64,000 bases of DNA from assembly GCA_937919655.1 (NCBI GenBank), contig CALFPJ010000021.1, positions 90,882-154,881 of the forward strand. Direction: 5' to 3'. This DNA comes from an uncultured Gemmatimonadales bacterium. Lineage in GTDB: Bacteria > Gemmatimonadota > Gemmatimonadetes > Longimicrobiales > Gaopeijiaceae. The notes under the pieces are model-generated. The model saw nothing but the letters and a program-made list of their open reading frames with translations, searched no databases and was not told the DNA's origin. The position numbers and the translations under genes were made by a program. Below, in pieces: positions 17,564 to 26,600 of the stretch (its first letter is position 1; each line of letters begins with the position of its first letter).

Positions 17564-17989
17564 CTACTCGGCGGCGAACGGTCCGTCAAATTCCTCAAGG
17601 CGCGCACGCAGATCTTCAGCCAGGCGGACCGACGCACCCAACGTATAGTCATACATGACCTGGGTCGTGACGCCGGTGATGAGCGCATCGCCTGCCTCCC
17701 CTGAAACCTCGTAGGTCATCTCGAAGTGCTTTCGTCCCACGCGAGTTACGCAGACGCCGACGCTGACGGTCTGCGGCCAAAGCACCCTCTTGAGCCAGCG
17801 GACGCGGGCTTCAGCAAGGACATAGTCGATCTTGTCCAAACTCTTGGAGCCCACGACTTCCCCCCAGTAGGCCCATCGGGCTTCCTCGAAGTACATGAGT
17901 GCCTCCGAATGGTGCGCATGACCGCCGATGTCGATATCTCGAAAACGGACGGTGACCGGGTGTCGGAAGCGGAAAACAGGGCCAGACAC
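17564..17989 (-). CDS. Hotdog-fold acyl-CoA thioesterase (YbgC/FadM-like)
   Basis: 141 residues. The N-terminal pattern VRFRDIDIGGHAHHSEALMY, then FEEARWAYW, matches the 4-hydroxybenzoyl-CoA thioesterase branch of the hotdog superfamily, with the usual catalytic-region aspartate (in RDID) and a GHxxH in place of GHVNN. Such enzymes hydrolyse acyl-CoA esters in the cytoplasm; the natural substrate cannot be told from sequence. GTG at 17989 is the start, with GGAG eight bases upstream. It is divergent from the lipoprotein gene at 18149. Confidence 0.82.
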   Translation of the reverse strand: MSGPVFRFRHPVTVRFRDIDIGGHAHHSEALMYFEEARWAYWGEVVGSKSLDKIDYVLAEARVRWLKRVLWPQTVSVGVCVTRVGRKHFEMTYEVSGEAGDALITGVTTQVMYDYTLGASVRLAEDLRARLEEFDGPFAAE

Positions 17990-18148
17990 GGCGAGCTCCA
18001 GGTGCGGGAAGTGATGTGTCTCGATGATAGTCGTGGGGCCAACGGAGACGGAAAAGACCTCACCTACGAAAAAAGACTGTTGGAACAGGAGGACCTCGTG
18101 TTGCTAAGTTGGAGAACGGACCGCTCCCACCGAAGTCAGGATCATTCG

Positions 18149-19003
18149 ATGTCTGAGAGGCCTATGCTCCATACAATTCGACTACTTACCGGAGGGATGG
18201 CCGCTTTCGCGGTGTCGACCATGGTGGTGGGTTGCGTCGGTGGTGGCGTCGCCTCGATCCCAAACGACGGCCTCGCCGCCGCAGTGGGCGAAAGCGTCTG
18301 GCGTACGCTGGCTGACCCCCGGCCCTCCGCGCTCGACGGCGCCGTGCGGGTTTCAGTGGGTCAGGTCGAACTCCCCGAGTCATTATCGTGGGGTCTCGGC
18401 TCCTCGGTCAGTCCGGCGTTGGGCTTCTCTGATCTCGTGGCCACAGGGCTGCTGCGCCGCGCCGACATACAGTTCGTGGAGCGCCGCCGGTTTGGCGCCG
18501 CCGCAGAGCTGGCAAGGCGCGGGGCTCTTCCCAGCGGGTCACCTCAGCCAGGTGTCTCGCCTGGGCCTGAGTTCATCTTGTCGGTGACCTGGTCGTCGTT
18601 CGGAATGGCCGACGCCTACCTCGACATGCGACTCGCGAACTCAGAAACCGGAGTCATCGAGAAAAGCTGGAGAGAGGTGACCCCGTCGAACGCAGGTCCC
18701 GTGGGCCTCGCCAGGGTGGTGGTCGGGAGCCTAGTGGAAGCGTTGGCGGGAATGGGTCGGGCGCCCGTATGGTCGGACCCCGTCGCGAATGCCGCTCCCG
18801 CTGAATTCCGCTCAGCCGGCGTGTCCGGGCCGGGGATTGTCGCCTATCTCGAGGGGCTCGCAGCGGAAGAGCGCTGGGACTGGGAGGGGGCTCGCCGGGG
18901 TTATCAGTCCGCCCTCGCGTCCGATGGTGGGCTGTTTGAAGCGGGAGTCGCGCTGCCCAGAACGGCTCGACTGCGACTCGGGGGGACGCTGGGCGGCAAT
19001 TGA
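18149..19003 (+). CDS. Lipoprotein with CsgG-like domain
   Basis: 284 residues. The N-terminus is a lipoprotein signal with lipobox VVGC (cysteine near residue 28). The segment SPALGFSDLVATGLLRRADI and then QFVERRRFGAAAELARR resembles the CsgG/LpoB-type fold, where a regulatory lipoprotein domain ends a helix with a VVERR-like strand. The C-terminal 60 residues (GIVAYLEGLAAEERWDWEGA and onward) look like one TPR-type helical pair. ATG at 18149 has AGGA eight bases upstream; a second ATG is at 18164. Role unknown; lipidation is the safest statement. Confidence 0.7.
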   Translation: MSERPMLHTIRLLTGGMAAFAVSTMVVGCVGGGVASIPNDGLAAAVGESVWRTLADPRPSALDGAVRVSVGQVELPESLSWGLGSSVSPALGFSDLVATGLLRRADIQFVERRRFGAAAELARRGALPSGSPQPGVSPGPEFILSVTWSSFGMADAYLDMRLANSETGVIEKSWREVTPSNAGPVGLARVVVGSLVEALAGMGRAPVWSDPVANAAPAEFRSAGVSGPGIVAYLEGLAAEERWDWEGARRGYQSALASDGGLFEAGVALPRTARLRLGGTLGGN

Positions 19004-19169
19004 TGTGCGGGTAGCGGCAAAACCAGTCCATCGTAGCGCGTCGGTGTCTGTACCCCTATATCATCAGTTCCACCCGTAGGCCGAACGGTTCCGGCCCAAT
19101 CTGCGACCAAGGATCCACGTCTGAGCGTTGAGCCCCCCACTCACGACTCCGAAGAGAGACCGATGCCCT

Positions 19170-19436
19170 GAGTGGCTCGATCGACTTGGCCCTGGTGTCC
19201 CAGCGGTTCGCGCCGAGGTCAAACTCGCGGTTGAAAAGGAGATGGCCGGATCGCTCATCGACTTCATGGACCGCAGAGCCGCACTGCTGCTCTTCTCTCC
19301 CGCGTTTGGTCTGGACGGTGCCGAGGAGGCGTGTGCGATCATGGGTGACGCATTGGGATGGAGCGCGGCCAAACGTGCCGCCGAGGTGGACGGCTATCGG
19401 GTGTACGCGGCAGAGCACGGCGTGCCGACGACCTAG
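19170..19436 (+). pseudogene. Orphan C-terminal fragment of aerobic glycerol-3-phosphate dehydrogenase
   Basis: The + frame ending at 19436 encodes VPAVRAEVKLAVEKEMAG, SLIDFMDRRAALLLFSPAF, and DALGWSAAKRAAEVDGYR. This is the helical DAO_C domain found at the end of GlpD: EV.xAV..EMA..xxDxxxRR...LL followed by the xLGW...A..E...Y pattern. The FAD-binding domain that should precede it is missing; upstream lie only about 150 bases that match no GlpD sequence and then the stop of the lipoprotein gene. It is therefore a remnant left by deletion or recombination. Recognised by pattern, without a database search. Confidence 0.7.
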
Positions 19437-19446
19437 AAGCGCCCGG

Positions 19447-21042
19447 CTAACTGCGCTCGGCGGCGAGCCGCTCCCGCAGCACCTTCTTGTCGAACTTTCC
19501 GGTCGACGTGCGCGGGAGGGCACTCATGAACACGACCCCGTCCGGGACCCACCACTTTGGGAACGCCTCTCTAAGTGGCTCCAGAAGCTCTGCGGCATCG
19601 GCGCGCGCCCCTTCGCGCGTGACCACACAAGCCCACGGGCGTTCATGCCACTTTGCATCCGCGACGGCGACGACCGCGGCCTCTGCCACGGAGGGGTGAT
19701 CCATGAGGGCGTGCTCAAGGAGCACGCTCGATATCCACTCCCCCCCCGAACGAATCAGATCCTTGGTCCGATCCACGAGCCGCACGTAACCGTCCGCGTC
19801 GATCGTGGCCACGTCCCCGGTGCGGAGCCAGCCCTCGTGGAAGGCTTCTTCTGACGCACGCCGAAAATACCCGGCAGTCACCCAGGGCCCGCGTACCTCC
19901 AACTCTCCTGGTGTGGTTCCGTCGTGCGCGCAGCGCTGTCCCGCGTCATCGACGATGCGTACCTCGAGAAACGGAAGCGGCGTACCCTGGCTGGTCCTTA
20001 CCGGCAAGAGCGCCTCGTCGGTCCAATCGCGCATCGATGCCCGTGGGTGCGTTGCCATTCCTACCGGCGAGATCTCGGTCATACCCCACCCCGTCACAAT
20101 CTCGACACCGAACTCCACGCGATAGGACTCGATGAGTCGCGGTGGACTAGGTGCGCCGCCCGAGTGTATGCGGAGGTCGGCGCACAGGGGAACTGGCGCT
20201 TTCCGCATCTGGTCCAACACCCCCATCCACACCGTGGGAACTCCAGCGGCAAAGGTCACGCCTTCGTCGGACAGCAAGGTCGAGAGGCGGCTCGCGTCCG
20301 GTCGGGCACCCGGCAGAACCAACTTGGCTCCGGTCATCGCAGCCGCGTGTGGCAGCCCCCAGGCATTCGCGTGAAACATGGGGACGGCAGGAAGGATGGT
20401 GTCGCGCTCACCGAGGCAAAATCCGTCGGGGAGCGCGATCGCCATTGCGTGAAGCACGAGAGCCCGATGCGAATAAAGCACGCCCTTTGGCTCGCCTGTG
20501 GTCCCAGACGTGTAACACAGGCCCGCGGCGGACTCTTCGTCCAAGTCAGGAAATGCACTCAAGGCAGGCGAGTCCGCGAGCAAATCCTCGTACGCGAGCC
20601 AACCGTCAGGAGCCTCGGCTGCGAGCACGATCCGATGGTCGATCCCTAGCTCGTCCAAAAGTGCGACGTCTAAGAGATCGACCGAATCAGGATCCACGAA
20701 CAGGACACGTGCACCGCCGTGGGCGAGAATCTGGCGAATCTGCGGCTGGGACAACCGCACGTTCACCGTGTGAATCACCCCGCCCATCGCAGGCACACCG
20801 AAATACAATTCCAGGTGCCGGTGTGTATTCCACGCCAGGGTCGCCACCCGATCTCCTGGCTCTAGACCTAGCACCTTGAGCGCGCTGGCCACTTTGCGGA
20901 CCCGTTCGAGAATCTCCCCCCAAGAATGTCGAACGACCTGTCCATCGAACGCCGTCAGGACCTCGTTGCGGCCAAACAGATGGCCGGCGCGCTCGATGAA
21001 GTGCGTAAGCGTCAGAGGAACGGACATCATACCACCCTTCAT
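19447..21042 (-). CDS. Fatty-acyl-CoA synthetase (AMP-forming)
   Basis: Activates a carboxylic acid, probably a medium- or long-chain fatty acid, to its CoA thioester through an acyl-adenylate. The 531 residues show the ANL-family motifs: A3 loop CYTSGTTGEPKGVLYSHRA, A5 segment GWGMTEISP, A7 WLRTGDVATIDADGY, A8 hinge VDRTKDLIRSGGEWISS, and the A10 lysine in TSTGKFDKK. ATG at 21042 overlaps the kinase stop as ATGA, so it is co-translated with the sensor kinase upstream. The exact substrate cannot be read from sequence. Confidence 0.92.
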   Translation of the reverse strand: MKGGMMSVPLTLTHFIERAGHLFGRNEVLTAFDGQVVRHSWGEILERVRKVASALKVLGLEPGDRVATLAWNTHRHLELYFGVPAMGGVIHTVNVRLSQPQIRQILAHGGARVLFVDPDSVDLLDVALLDELGIDHRIVLAAEAPDGWLAYEDLLADSPALSAFPDLDEESAAGLCYTSGTTGEPKGVLYSHRALVLHAMAIALPDGFCLGERDTILPAVPMFHANAWGLPHAAAMTGAKLVLPGARPDASRLSTLLSDEGVTFAAGVPTVWMGVLDQMRKAPVPLCADLRIHSGGAPSPPRLIESYRVEFGVEIVTGWGMTEISPVGMATHPRASMRDWTDEALLPVRTSQGTPLPFLEVRIVDDAGQRCAHDGTTPGELEVRGPWVTAGYFRRASEEAFHEGWLRTGDVATIDADGYVRLVDRTKDLIRSGGEWISSVLLEHALMDHPSVAEAAVVAVADAKWHERPWACVVTREGARADAAELLEPLREAFPKWWVPDGVVFMSALPRTSTGKFDKKVLRERLAAERS

Positions 21043-22829
21043 GTAGCCACCTCGGTCGGTTTTGCTGTCCTGGAGAACAGTAAAGAGAACGTCGTGCCCC
21101 TACCGACTTCGGACTCTACAGACACCTCCCCGCCGTGCGCCTCAGCTATGCCACGCACGATCGCCAGTCCGAGTCCCGCGCCGCCACGTCCGGCGCCTTC
21201 AGCCTGCCAATATCGGTCGAACAGATGCTGAAGCGTGTCGGAGGAAATACCCGCACCCGTGTCCTGCACTGTAATCGCCGTTCGATCCTTATCGTGCGCA
21301 TGAGCGGCCAAGGTGACACGTCCACCCGACCCCGTGAATCGGAGTGCATTGTCGATCAAGTTCGCGAGCGCCTGCAGCACGCGATCGCGATCCAGACGCA
21401 CCGGCTGAGCATCCACAGGGCCAACCTCAAGTCGCACACCGGCTGCCAGTGCCTGATCCGCAAAGAGTGCTCGGGCTTCTTCGAGGATGTCTTCGGGGTC
21501 CTCAGCCGACGGGCGGACGACGAACGCTCCGGCCTGAATTCGAGAGAAGTCGAGCAGGTCCTCAATGAGTCTCGCCATACGACCCGCTGAGCGGGCAATG
21601 ATGTCGGCTTGCTGGCGTCGCTCCTGATCGTCCAAGGGAAGTTCCAGCAAAAGGTCGGCCGCGGCCGCCACAACACCGAGGGGGTTTCTCAGATCGTGGG
21701 ACACGATCGACACGACCTCCTCACGTTGCGCTACGGCTAGGCGAAGCGCGTCCTCCTTCTCCTGAATCTCCGTCATGTCCGTGAAGGTAAGAACAGCCCC
21801 TCGGAGCGTCTTGCCGTCAATAAGAGGGCGAAGCGACCAGCGCGCCGGCAGTGCTCGCCGTCGTCGTCTCCAGAGAACGTCTCGATCAGCGGACTCGGCG
21901 AGCCCCCCATCCCTCAACGCCGCCAAAATCGTGGACTCGTCGCGAGACCGTGAGTCACCGTTCGGAAGAGAGTGGTGCACGGTATCGTGGAGATCTCTGC
22001 CCATGATCTCCCGTTCCGTATACCCAAGAATCTCTGAGCCGACTCGGTTCAGTGACGTGCACTTCCCATCGAGATCGATCCCCAGGACGCCGTCCCCTGT
22101 CGCCTCAAGGAGGGCATCGATCTCGCGCCTGGCCCTGACCGCGTCACCCTGCCCTCGCTCGGCTTCGGAGATGTAGCCCCGAAGTCGATGCCCCACCCGG
22201 GCCACCGCGAGCGTGGAACCAAAGGCGAGGACCGCGAGGCCCACCGAGATCCAGATCTGCAGCCACCGGACCCGGTCCAACCGTCGGCGGCCTGCGTTCA
22301 CCTCACTGCGAATGGCGCGCTCAAGCTCGCGCGTGGCTCTCTGCAGTTCCTCGTAGGCCGTCTGACTTCGTGCCTGAATCGCCGAGCCGGGGACCGGCCC
22401 CACGACTTCGTCGAATGAGGCTTGGTTGTCAAAATGCCAACGCGCCGACTCCGACGAGAGCTTCGCCAACCGCTCACGCACATCGAAGTCCATGGCGCGA
22501 ACCCTCTGACCGAGGTATGCGTATAAGCTGTCTTCTTCAGCGATCGCGGCAATGTAGGGCATGCGATAGTCCCTATTCCCGGTGAGGAGAAAGGACTGCA
22601 GACGTGACATCTGGCGCGCCTGCACCAACGACAGCCGGGCGCCGACCTCCAAAGCCGGCAGGAGGTCATCGGTGATTTGGTTCTGCACCTCAACCGCCCT
22701 CCAACCCAAAAAGATGGGGACCACTGCGAGCGCCATGAGCGCAACAGCCACCAGCGCAAGCGCTAGCGGCGCGCGCGTCTTGCGCCCCACTGGGAGCGCC
22801 GACTGATGGACCGATTCCGAATCGTTCAT
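21039..22829 (-). CDS. Membrane sensor histidine kinase with PAS domain
   Basis: 596 residues. Order: membrane helix 1 (about 20-44), a periplasmic helical sensor region of the CHASE3 type (SRLQSFLLTGNRDYRMPYIA), membrane helix 2 (about 190-210), a PAS domain (EIDALLEATGDGVLGIDLDG, about 237-350), the HisKA dimerisation helix with the phosphorylatable histidine in SIVSHDLRNPLG, and a HATPase domain with N box NLIDNALRF and G boxes DTGAGIS and GGAGLGLAI. No response regulator is adjacent; the only partner is the acyl-CoA synthetase coupled downstream, which is unusual. Confidence 0.93.
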   Translation of the reverse strand: MNDSESVHQSALPVGRKTRAPLALALVAVALMALAVVPIFLGWRAVEVQNQITDDLLPALEVGARLSLVQARQMSRLQSFLLTGNRDYRMPYIAAIAEEDSLYAYLGQRVRAMDFDVRERLAKLSSESARWHFDNQASFDEVVGPVPGSAIQARSQTAYEELQRATRELERAIRSEVNAGRRRLDRVRWLQIWISVGLAVLAFGSTLAVARVGHRLRGYISEAERGQGDAVRARREIDALLEATGDGVLGIDLDGKCTSLNRVGSEILGYTEREIMGRDLHDTVHHSLPNGDSRSRDESTILAALRDGGLAESADRDVLWRRRRRALPARWSLRPLIDGKTLRGAVLTFTDMTEIQEKEDALRLAVAQREEVVSIVSHDLRNPLGVVAAAADLLLELPLDDQERRQQADIIARSAGRMARLIEDLLDFSRIQAGAFVVRPSAEDPEDILEEARALFADQALAAGVRLEVGPVDAQPVRLDRDRVLQALANLIDNALRFTGSGGRVTLAAHAHDKDRTAITVQDTGAGISSDTLQHLFDRYWQAEGAGRGGAGLGLAIVRGIAEAHGGEVSVESEVGRGTTFSLLFSRTAKPTEVAT

Positions 22830-22983
22830 GGGGCCGAGATTGGGTGTCGTGTGGCGGTACGCATGCTACCGGCAAAGTCCTCGACGAGATCCCACCGGGG
22901 CGCTCGTAGCTTGGTCACCGCCCCGCACAGTGGCACCCGCGGCTGGGTCACGACTTGGTACGGTGACACCGAAGGCCAGACAA

Positions 22984-23017
22984 GGAGAGCCCTGGCCGAC
23001 CATGGCCAGGGCTCTCC
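22984..23017 (-). terminator. Stem-loop after the FAD oxidoreductase gene
   Basis: A perfect 14-bp stem (22984-22997 with 23004-23017, six-base loop) lies about 30 bases beyond the stop of the gene ending at 23049. On the minus strand it is followed by TTGTCT, a weak T tract. It most likely ends the operon that comes from 24881 or further upstream. Confidence 0.65.
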
Positions 23018-23048
23018 CGCAAGACTGCTGCTGGACATACCGAATCGT

Positions 23049-24371
23049 TCAGAGGTCTTCTGGCCCCCGGCGCTCGCCGTCATCGCTGAACTCTTCCTCC
23101 AAAAGGCGGAAGCTGTCGTTGAGTTCCTGGTCGTGCTCCGTGCCCATGACCCTACCCGCGATGAATTCTCCAAGGACGGGGCCCTGTTTGAACGACTCGG
23201 CGGAGCCACCGCCGGCGAGCCACCCGTTATCGTAGTCAGGATGTTCATCGATGATGAAGTTCCGACTCACCGTGCCCGTGTAGTGACACGCGCGCGTCTC
23301 GTTGATAGGGCGCTCTGCCAAGGCCGGGAAGTACTTCGCGAGCACCGCACGCGGGCGCGCATGCGCTGCTTCGTCCACCCAGCGGATACTCGTGTCCGGG
23401 TCATCCCCTTGGTGGCCACCCGTCCGGATGCGGAAGCCGCGTGAGTCGCCGGGCAACGCCGGCCAACCGGTCACCCCTGGCACGTTATAGCTCGGGCAGT
23501 TCGGATGACGGTAGGACTCGTCACCCGGGGGCGTCGAGAAGTAAAAAACGTGTCCCAGCGTCCGATTGCTCAGCCGCTTGCCCATGAGTGCAGGGAAAAA
23601 CTTGGGAAACCACGGTCCCAAGGCGAAGACGAACATTCCGCCGGTGACACGGTCGCCGCCTTCCATCTCTACATCGAGAACTCGGCGCCCCTCGGTACGT
23701 CCCATCGCGACTCGACCCACACGGATGTCGCCGCCTTCCTGCTTGAATACCTGGGCCACAGACTCGATCGCTCGACGAGCTCGCACGACTCCGGCATCGG
23801 GTTCGTAAATGCCTACGCTCACATCCGGGGTGTGGATGATGGGCCAGCGGTAGCGGATCTCCTCTGCTGTGAGGACCTCATAGTCGTGCCCCATCGTGTC
23901 CCAATTCGCGACGGTATCTTCCAGGAAAGGAGTCATTTCGTCGCGCATGATGATGTCCCCGGTCGTGGAGAAGAGCTGCGGGAGCATTCCGTCCTTGAAG
24001 TACTCCTGGTCCCACTCCGACCACTTCTGCATCGCACGTTTGGCCCACTGCGCCCACTGCAGCCCGTGTGGGCGGTCACCATAGCTGGTGCGCACGCCGC
24101 GCGTCTCCCCACCAGAAGCCGAGCGAGAATTCGCCGGTCCGTATTGATCCAGGAGCGTCACCTTCGCGCCCATGCGCTGCAAATTGAGCGCTGTCCAAGC
24201 TCCAAAATTGCCTGCGCCCACGACAACGATGTCGGGGGCCTGACCGTCGCGCACCAGCGGAGATCGGCGCGCTGCGGCGACCGGCTCGGCACCCGCCGCA
24301 GCCGTCCCGGTCAGGGCGAGCCCCGCACCTGCGGTGGCGACCTTAAGGAAATTCCGTCGATCGATGGTCAC
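23049..24371 (-). CDS. Tat-exported FAD-dependent oxidoreductase (DAO family)
   Basis: 440 residues. The N-terminus RRNFLKVATAGAGLALTGTA is a twin-arginine signal peptide, so the folded flavoprotein is exported. The FAD-binding motif is DIVVVGAGNFGAWTALNLQ, followed by LLDQYGPANSRSASGGETRG, which resembles monomeric sarcosine oxidase and N-methyl amino acid oxidases. The segment NFIIDEHP and the second FAD loop GWLAGGGSAESFKQGP support the DAO fold. GTG at 24371 has GAGGA upstream. It starts nine bases after a cytochrome c gene, which suggests the electrons go to a cytochrome rather than to oxygen. The substrate is unknown. Confidence 0.87.
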   Translation of the reverse strand: MTIDRRNFLKVATAGAGLALTGTAAAGAEPVAAARRSPLVRDGQAPDIVVVGAGNFGAWTALNLQRMGAKVTLLDQYGPANSRSASGGETRGVRTSYGDRPHGLQWAQWAKRAMQKWSEWDQEYFKDGMLPQLFSTTGDIIMRDEMTPFLEDTVANWDTMGHDYEVLTAEEIRYRWPIIHTPDVSVGIYEPDAGVVRARRAIESVAQVFKQEGGDIRVGRVAMGRTEGRRVLDVEMEGGDRVTGGMFVFALGPWFPKFFPALMGKRLSNRTLGHVFYFSTPPGDESYRHPNCPSYNVPGVTGWPALPGDSRGFRIRTGGHQGDDPDTSIRWVDEAAHARPRAVLAKYFPALAERPINETRACHYTGTVSRNFIIDEHPDYDNGWLAGGGSAESFKQGPVLGEFIAGRVMGTEHDQELNDSFRLLEEEFSDDGERRGPEDL

Positions 24372-24380
24372 GTAGTGTCC

Positions 24381-24881
24381 TCAGTTTCCGAAGGGGGCAA
24401 GGCTAATCGCGGCCAGCGCGGCCTTATCTGCGGGCAGTTCACCCACTCCAGTTTCGAAGCCGTTCATGCGGAGGATGTAGGCGACCACATCCGCATACTG
24501 CTGTAGCTCCAAGCTACCGGGCGCGTCCTCCGGCATCGACGTCGAGATGTGCCCGAAGAGATCGCCCGCTGTGCGGCGCCGCCACTTGAACTTGAAAGAC
24601 CGGTCGCTGAACTCGTTGGAGTAGTGGCACTCGGTGCACGAGGAGCGGAACACGCCCCTGCCACGATCCGCCTGTTCGGCAGAAAAGCTCGGGGCGTCAT
24701 CGGTGGGCACCAAAGCCTGGGCCGCGGGCGTCGGCGAAGGTGCCGCTGCAGCCATCGGGATGTCGCCTCTAGGCGGCGCAGGCACGTCAGCGGCGCCACC
24801 TGGCGCGGCCATCGTCGAGCCTCCACACGCGGAAAGGGCAAAGATCGCCAACACGCTCACTGATCGGGCAATGGTTCTCAT
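24381..24881 (-). CDS. c-type cytochrome lipoprotein
   Basis: 166 residues. A lipoprotein signal with lipobox LSAC (cysteine near 19) is followed by an Ala/Pro-rich linker and one c-type haem site, SSCTECH, with a later methionine in STSMPED as likely sixth ligand and a C-terminal helix QYADVVAYILRMNGF typical of class I cytochromes. It lies nine bases ahead of the Tat-exported FAD oxidoreductase and probably accepts its electrons in the periplasm. ATG at 24881 lacks a good ribosome binding site; ATG at 24917 is an alternative. Confidence 0.88.
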   Translation of the reverse strand: MRTIARSVSVLAIFALSACGGSTMAAPGGAADVPAPPRGDIPMAAAAPSPTPAAQALVPTDDAPSFSAEQADRGRGVFRSSCTECHYSNEFSDRSFKFKWRRRTAGDLFGHISTSMPEDAPGSLELQQYADVVAYILRMNGFETGVGELPADKAALAAISLAPFGN

Positions 24882-24957
24882 ACACACACGTTCTGAATGA
24901 AATGGACGCCCCAACATGAGGCGGAGGTTGCGGCACCAGCAAGCCGCCCGCAACGCA

Positions 24958-26073
24958 TCAGATTTTGATGTAGATCCGTCGGCGATGAAGAAGCCACATC
25001 AAGCCGAGCCACAGCATCACATAGGAGACCGCAAAGGCGACCGAACCGTGGAAGTCCCCGGCCCAGGATTGGAAACCGTTTCGGAAGATCCAACCATGGA
25101 GTGACGTGCCGTCCTCTCCCCCGATGCGGATGCGCCCCATGGTCTTCGCGAGCATTCCCGAGGCTACGAACACTGCGATCGCATTCATGCCATAGACGAC
25201 GAGCGGCACGTGCCAGGCGCCCCTCCACTTCTTCACGTCGATGCTCCAGTAAAGGGCCCCAAGGAGAAGAAGCGCCGTGCCGGCTGTGAAGACCACATAC
25301 GAGCTGGTCCACAGGCTCTTGTTGATCGGGAATATGATCCCCCAAAGGAGTCCGACCGGTATGAGCACCGCGCCAGCGATCAAGAGCCCCTTGGTGGTCT
25401 CGCTGCCGGACTTCCCTCGCAATAGCCATTCGCCCGTGAAGATCCCTAGCAGGCTAGTCCCTATAGCCGGAAGGGTCGACAGTAGCCCTTCGGGGTCCCA
25501 CGTCCCTTGCCACAAGTGTCCACCCATGACTAGCCGATCAATGTAGGCCGCCAAGTTACCATCCGGCGATAAGTCGCCAGCTCCGTACTGGGGTGCGGGC
25601 ACCAGCATCATGAGCGCCCAGTAGCCGAAGAGCAGCACCCCGGTGGTCACCCATCGTCCTCGGGTCGAGACCCAGAGGTAAAGGGCCGCGGCCGCCATAT
25701 AGACCAGACCAATGCGTTGCAGAACCCCGAAATACCTCATGCCTCCGAAGTCGAAGTCAGGGACGGCCCGCATCGCGATTCCGATGGCGATCAGCGTCAC
25801 CGATCGCCGCACCACATGCCGAAACAGCGCTCCGCGGTCGGCCCCTTCCGCTAGCCTTCGCCGAAAGGACATCGGGATCGCGACCCCGACGATGAACAAG
25901 AAATAGGGAAAGATGAGGTCCGTGGGTGTCCAGCCGTGCCATTCGGCGTGTCCTAGAGGCCAATACACGTAGGCCCAACTCCCCGGATTATTCACCAGGA
26001 TCATGCCCGCAATGGTCAGCCCGCGAAACGCGTCCAACGAGACCAGGCGATCAGGTGTGCCCGTATTCATCAT
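24958..26073 (-). CDS. NagX-like membrane acyltransferase (heparan-glucosaminide N-acetyltransferase family)
   Basis: 371 residues with about ten membrane helices. The N-terminus RLVSLDAFRGLTIAGMILVN and the conserved PTDLIFPYFLFIVGVAIPMS identify the family of bacterial proteins related to human HGSNAT (COG4299/DUF5009). These are predicted to transfer acetyl groups across the membrane, often to amino sugars; bacterial roles are mostly unproven. ATG at 26073 overlaps the mobB stop, placing it at the end of the fdhD-mobA-mobB group with no obvious functional tie. Confidence 0.88.
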   Translation of the reverse strand: MMNTGTPDRLVSLDAFRGLTIAGMILVNNPGSWAYVYWPLGHAEWHGWTPTDLIFPYFLFIVGVAIPMSFRRRLAEGADRGALFRHVVRRSVTLIAIGIAMRAVPDFDFGGMRYFGVLQRIGLVYMAAAALYLWVSTRGRWVTTGVLLFGYWALMMLVPAPQYGAGDLSPDGNLAAYIDRLVMGGHLWQGTWDPEGLLSTLPAIGTSLLGIFTGEWLLRGKSGSETTKGLLIAGAVLIPVGLLWGIIFPINKSLWTSSYVVFTAGTALLLLGALYWSIDVKKWRGAWHVPLVVYGMNAIAVFVASGMLAKTMGRIRIGGEDGTSLHGWIFRNGFQSWAGDFHGSVAFAVSYVMLWLGLMWLLHRRRIYIKI

Positions 26074-26600
26074 TCCGCCTTCTCCAGTCGCGTCTCGACG
26101 ATGTCCGCCATGATCCCGAACCGTTGCGGGTCGTTGGCGTCGATCACAGGAACCTCAGCTACGAGGTCCAATACGTCAGTGACCACGGCAAGATACTCGC
26201 CATCTCCCGCGTCCGCAGATCCGTACAGGGCCTCTCTGTGCGCCGCCCGTCGGTAAACCTCAAAGCGAGGGTAACCGGAACTCTTATGTCCCTCAGCGAT
26301 CACGATGTCCGCGTGCGACAGATAGCGGCTGACGAGGACATCGAGGGTCTCTTCTCCTGTCGGCCAAGTGCCGACGACCGCGTACCCTTCGGGTCCTGAC
26401 AAGACGGTCGCCACTGCACCGCCCTCGTATCTATGGCGGTAGGAGTCCTTCCCCTCGCGGTCCAGCTCGAAGTGATGGCCGTGTTTCGCCGTGGCGACGA
26501 CGAAGCCACGTGAGACGAGTTCACGGACGAGCCCGACGGTTGTTGTCGTTTTTCCAGACTTCTTCTTTCCGGTGACACAAAACACTGCAGGATGCGTCAT
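26070..26600 (-). CDS. mobB: Molybdopterin-guanine dinucleotide biosynthesis adapter MobB
   Basis: GTP-binding P-loop protein that assists MobA in attaching GMP to molybdopterin. The 176 residues start with the Walker A loop VTGKKKSGKTTTTVGLVREL, then ATAKHGHHFELDREGKDSYR, a MobB hallmark, and the DIVIAEGHKSSGYPRFEVYR segment. Stop and start overlap mobA as ATGA. The guanylylated cofactor is needed by enzymes such as the formate dehydrogenase at 46542. Confidence 0.94.
   Translation of the reverse strand: MTHPAVFCVTGKKKSGKTTTTVGLVRELVSRGFVVATAKHGHHFELDREGKDSYRHRYEGGAVATVLSGPEGYAVVGTWPTGEETLDVLVSRYLSHADIVIAEGHKSSGYPRFEVYRRAAHREALYGSADAGDGEYLAVVTDVLDLVAEVPVIDANDPQRFGIMADIVETRLEKAE

Noticed and set aside
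19056..19523. Minus-strand frame ending in PFGLRVELMI that resembles an outer membrane barrel end
   Set aside because: The match is only the last few residues, and the frame is antisense to the GlpD-like fragment and runs into the acyl-CoA synthetase gene.
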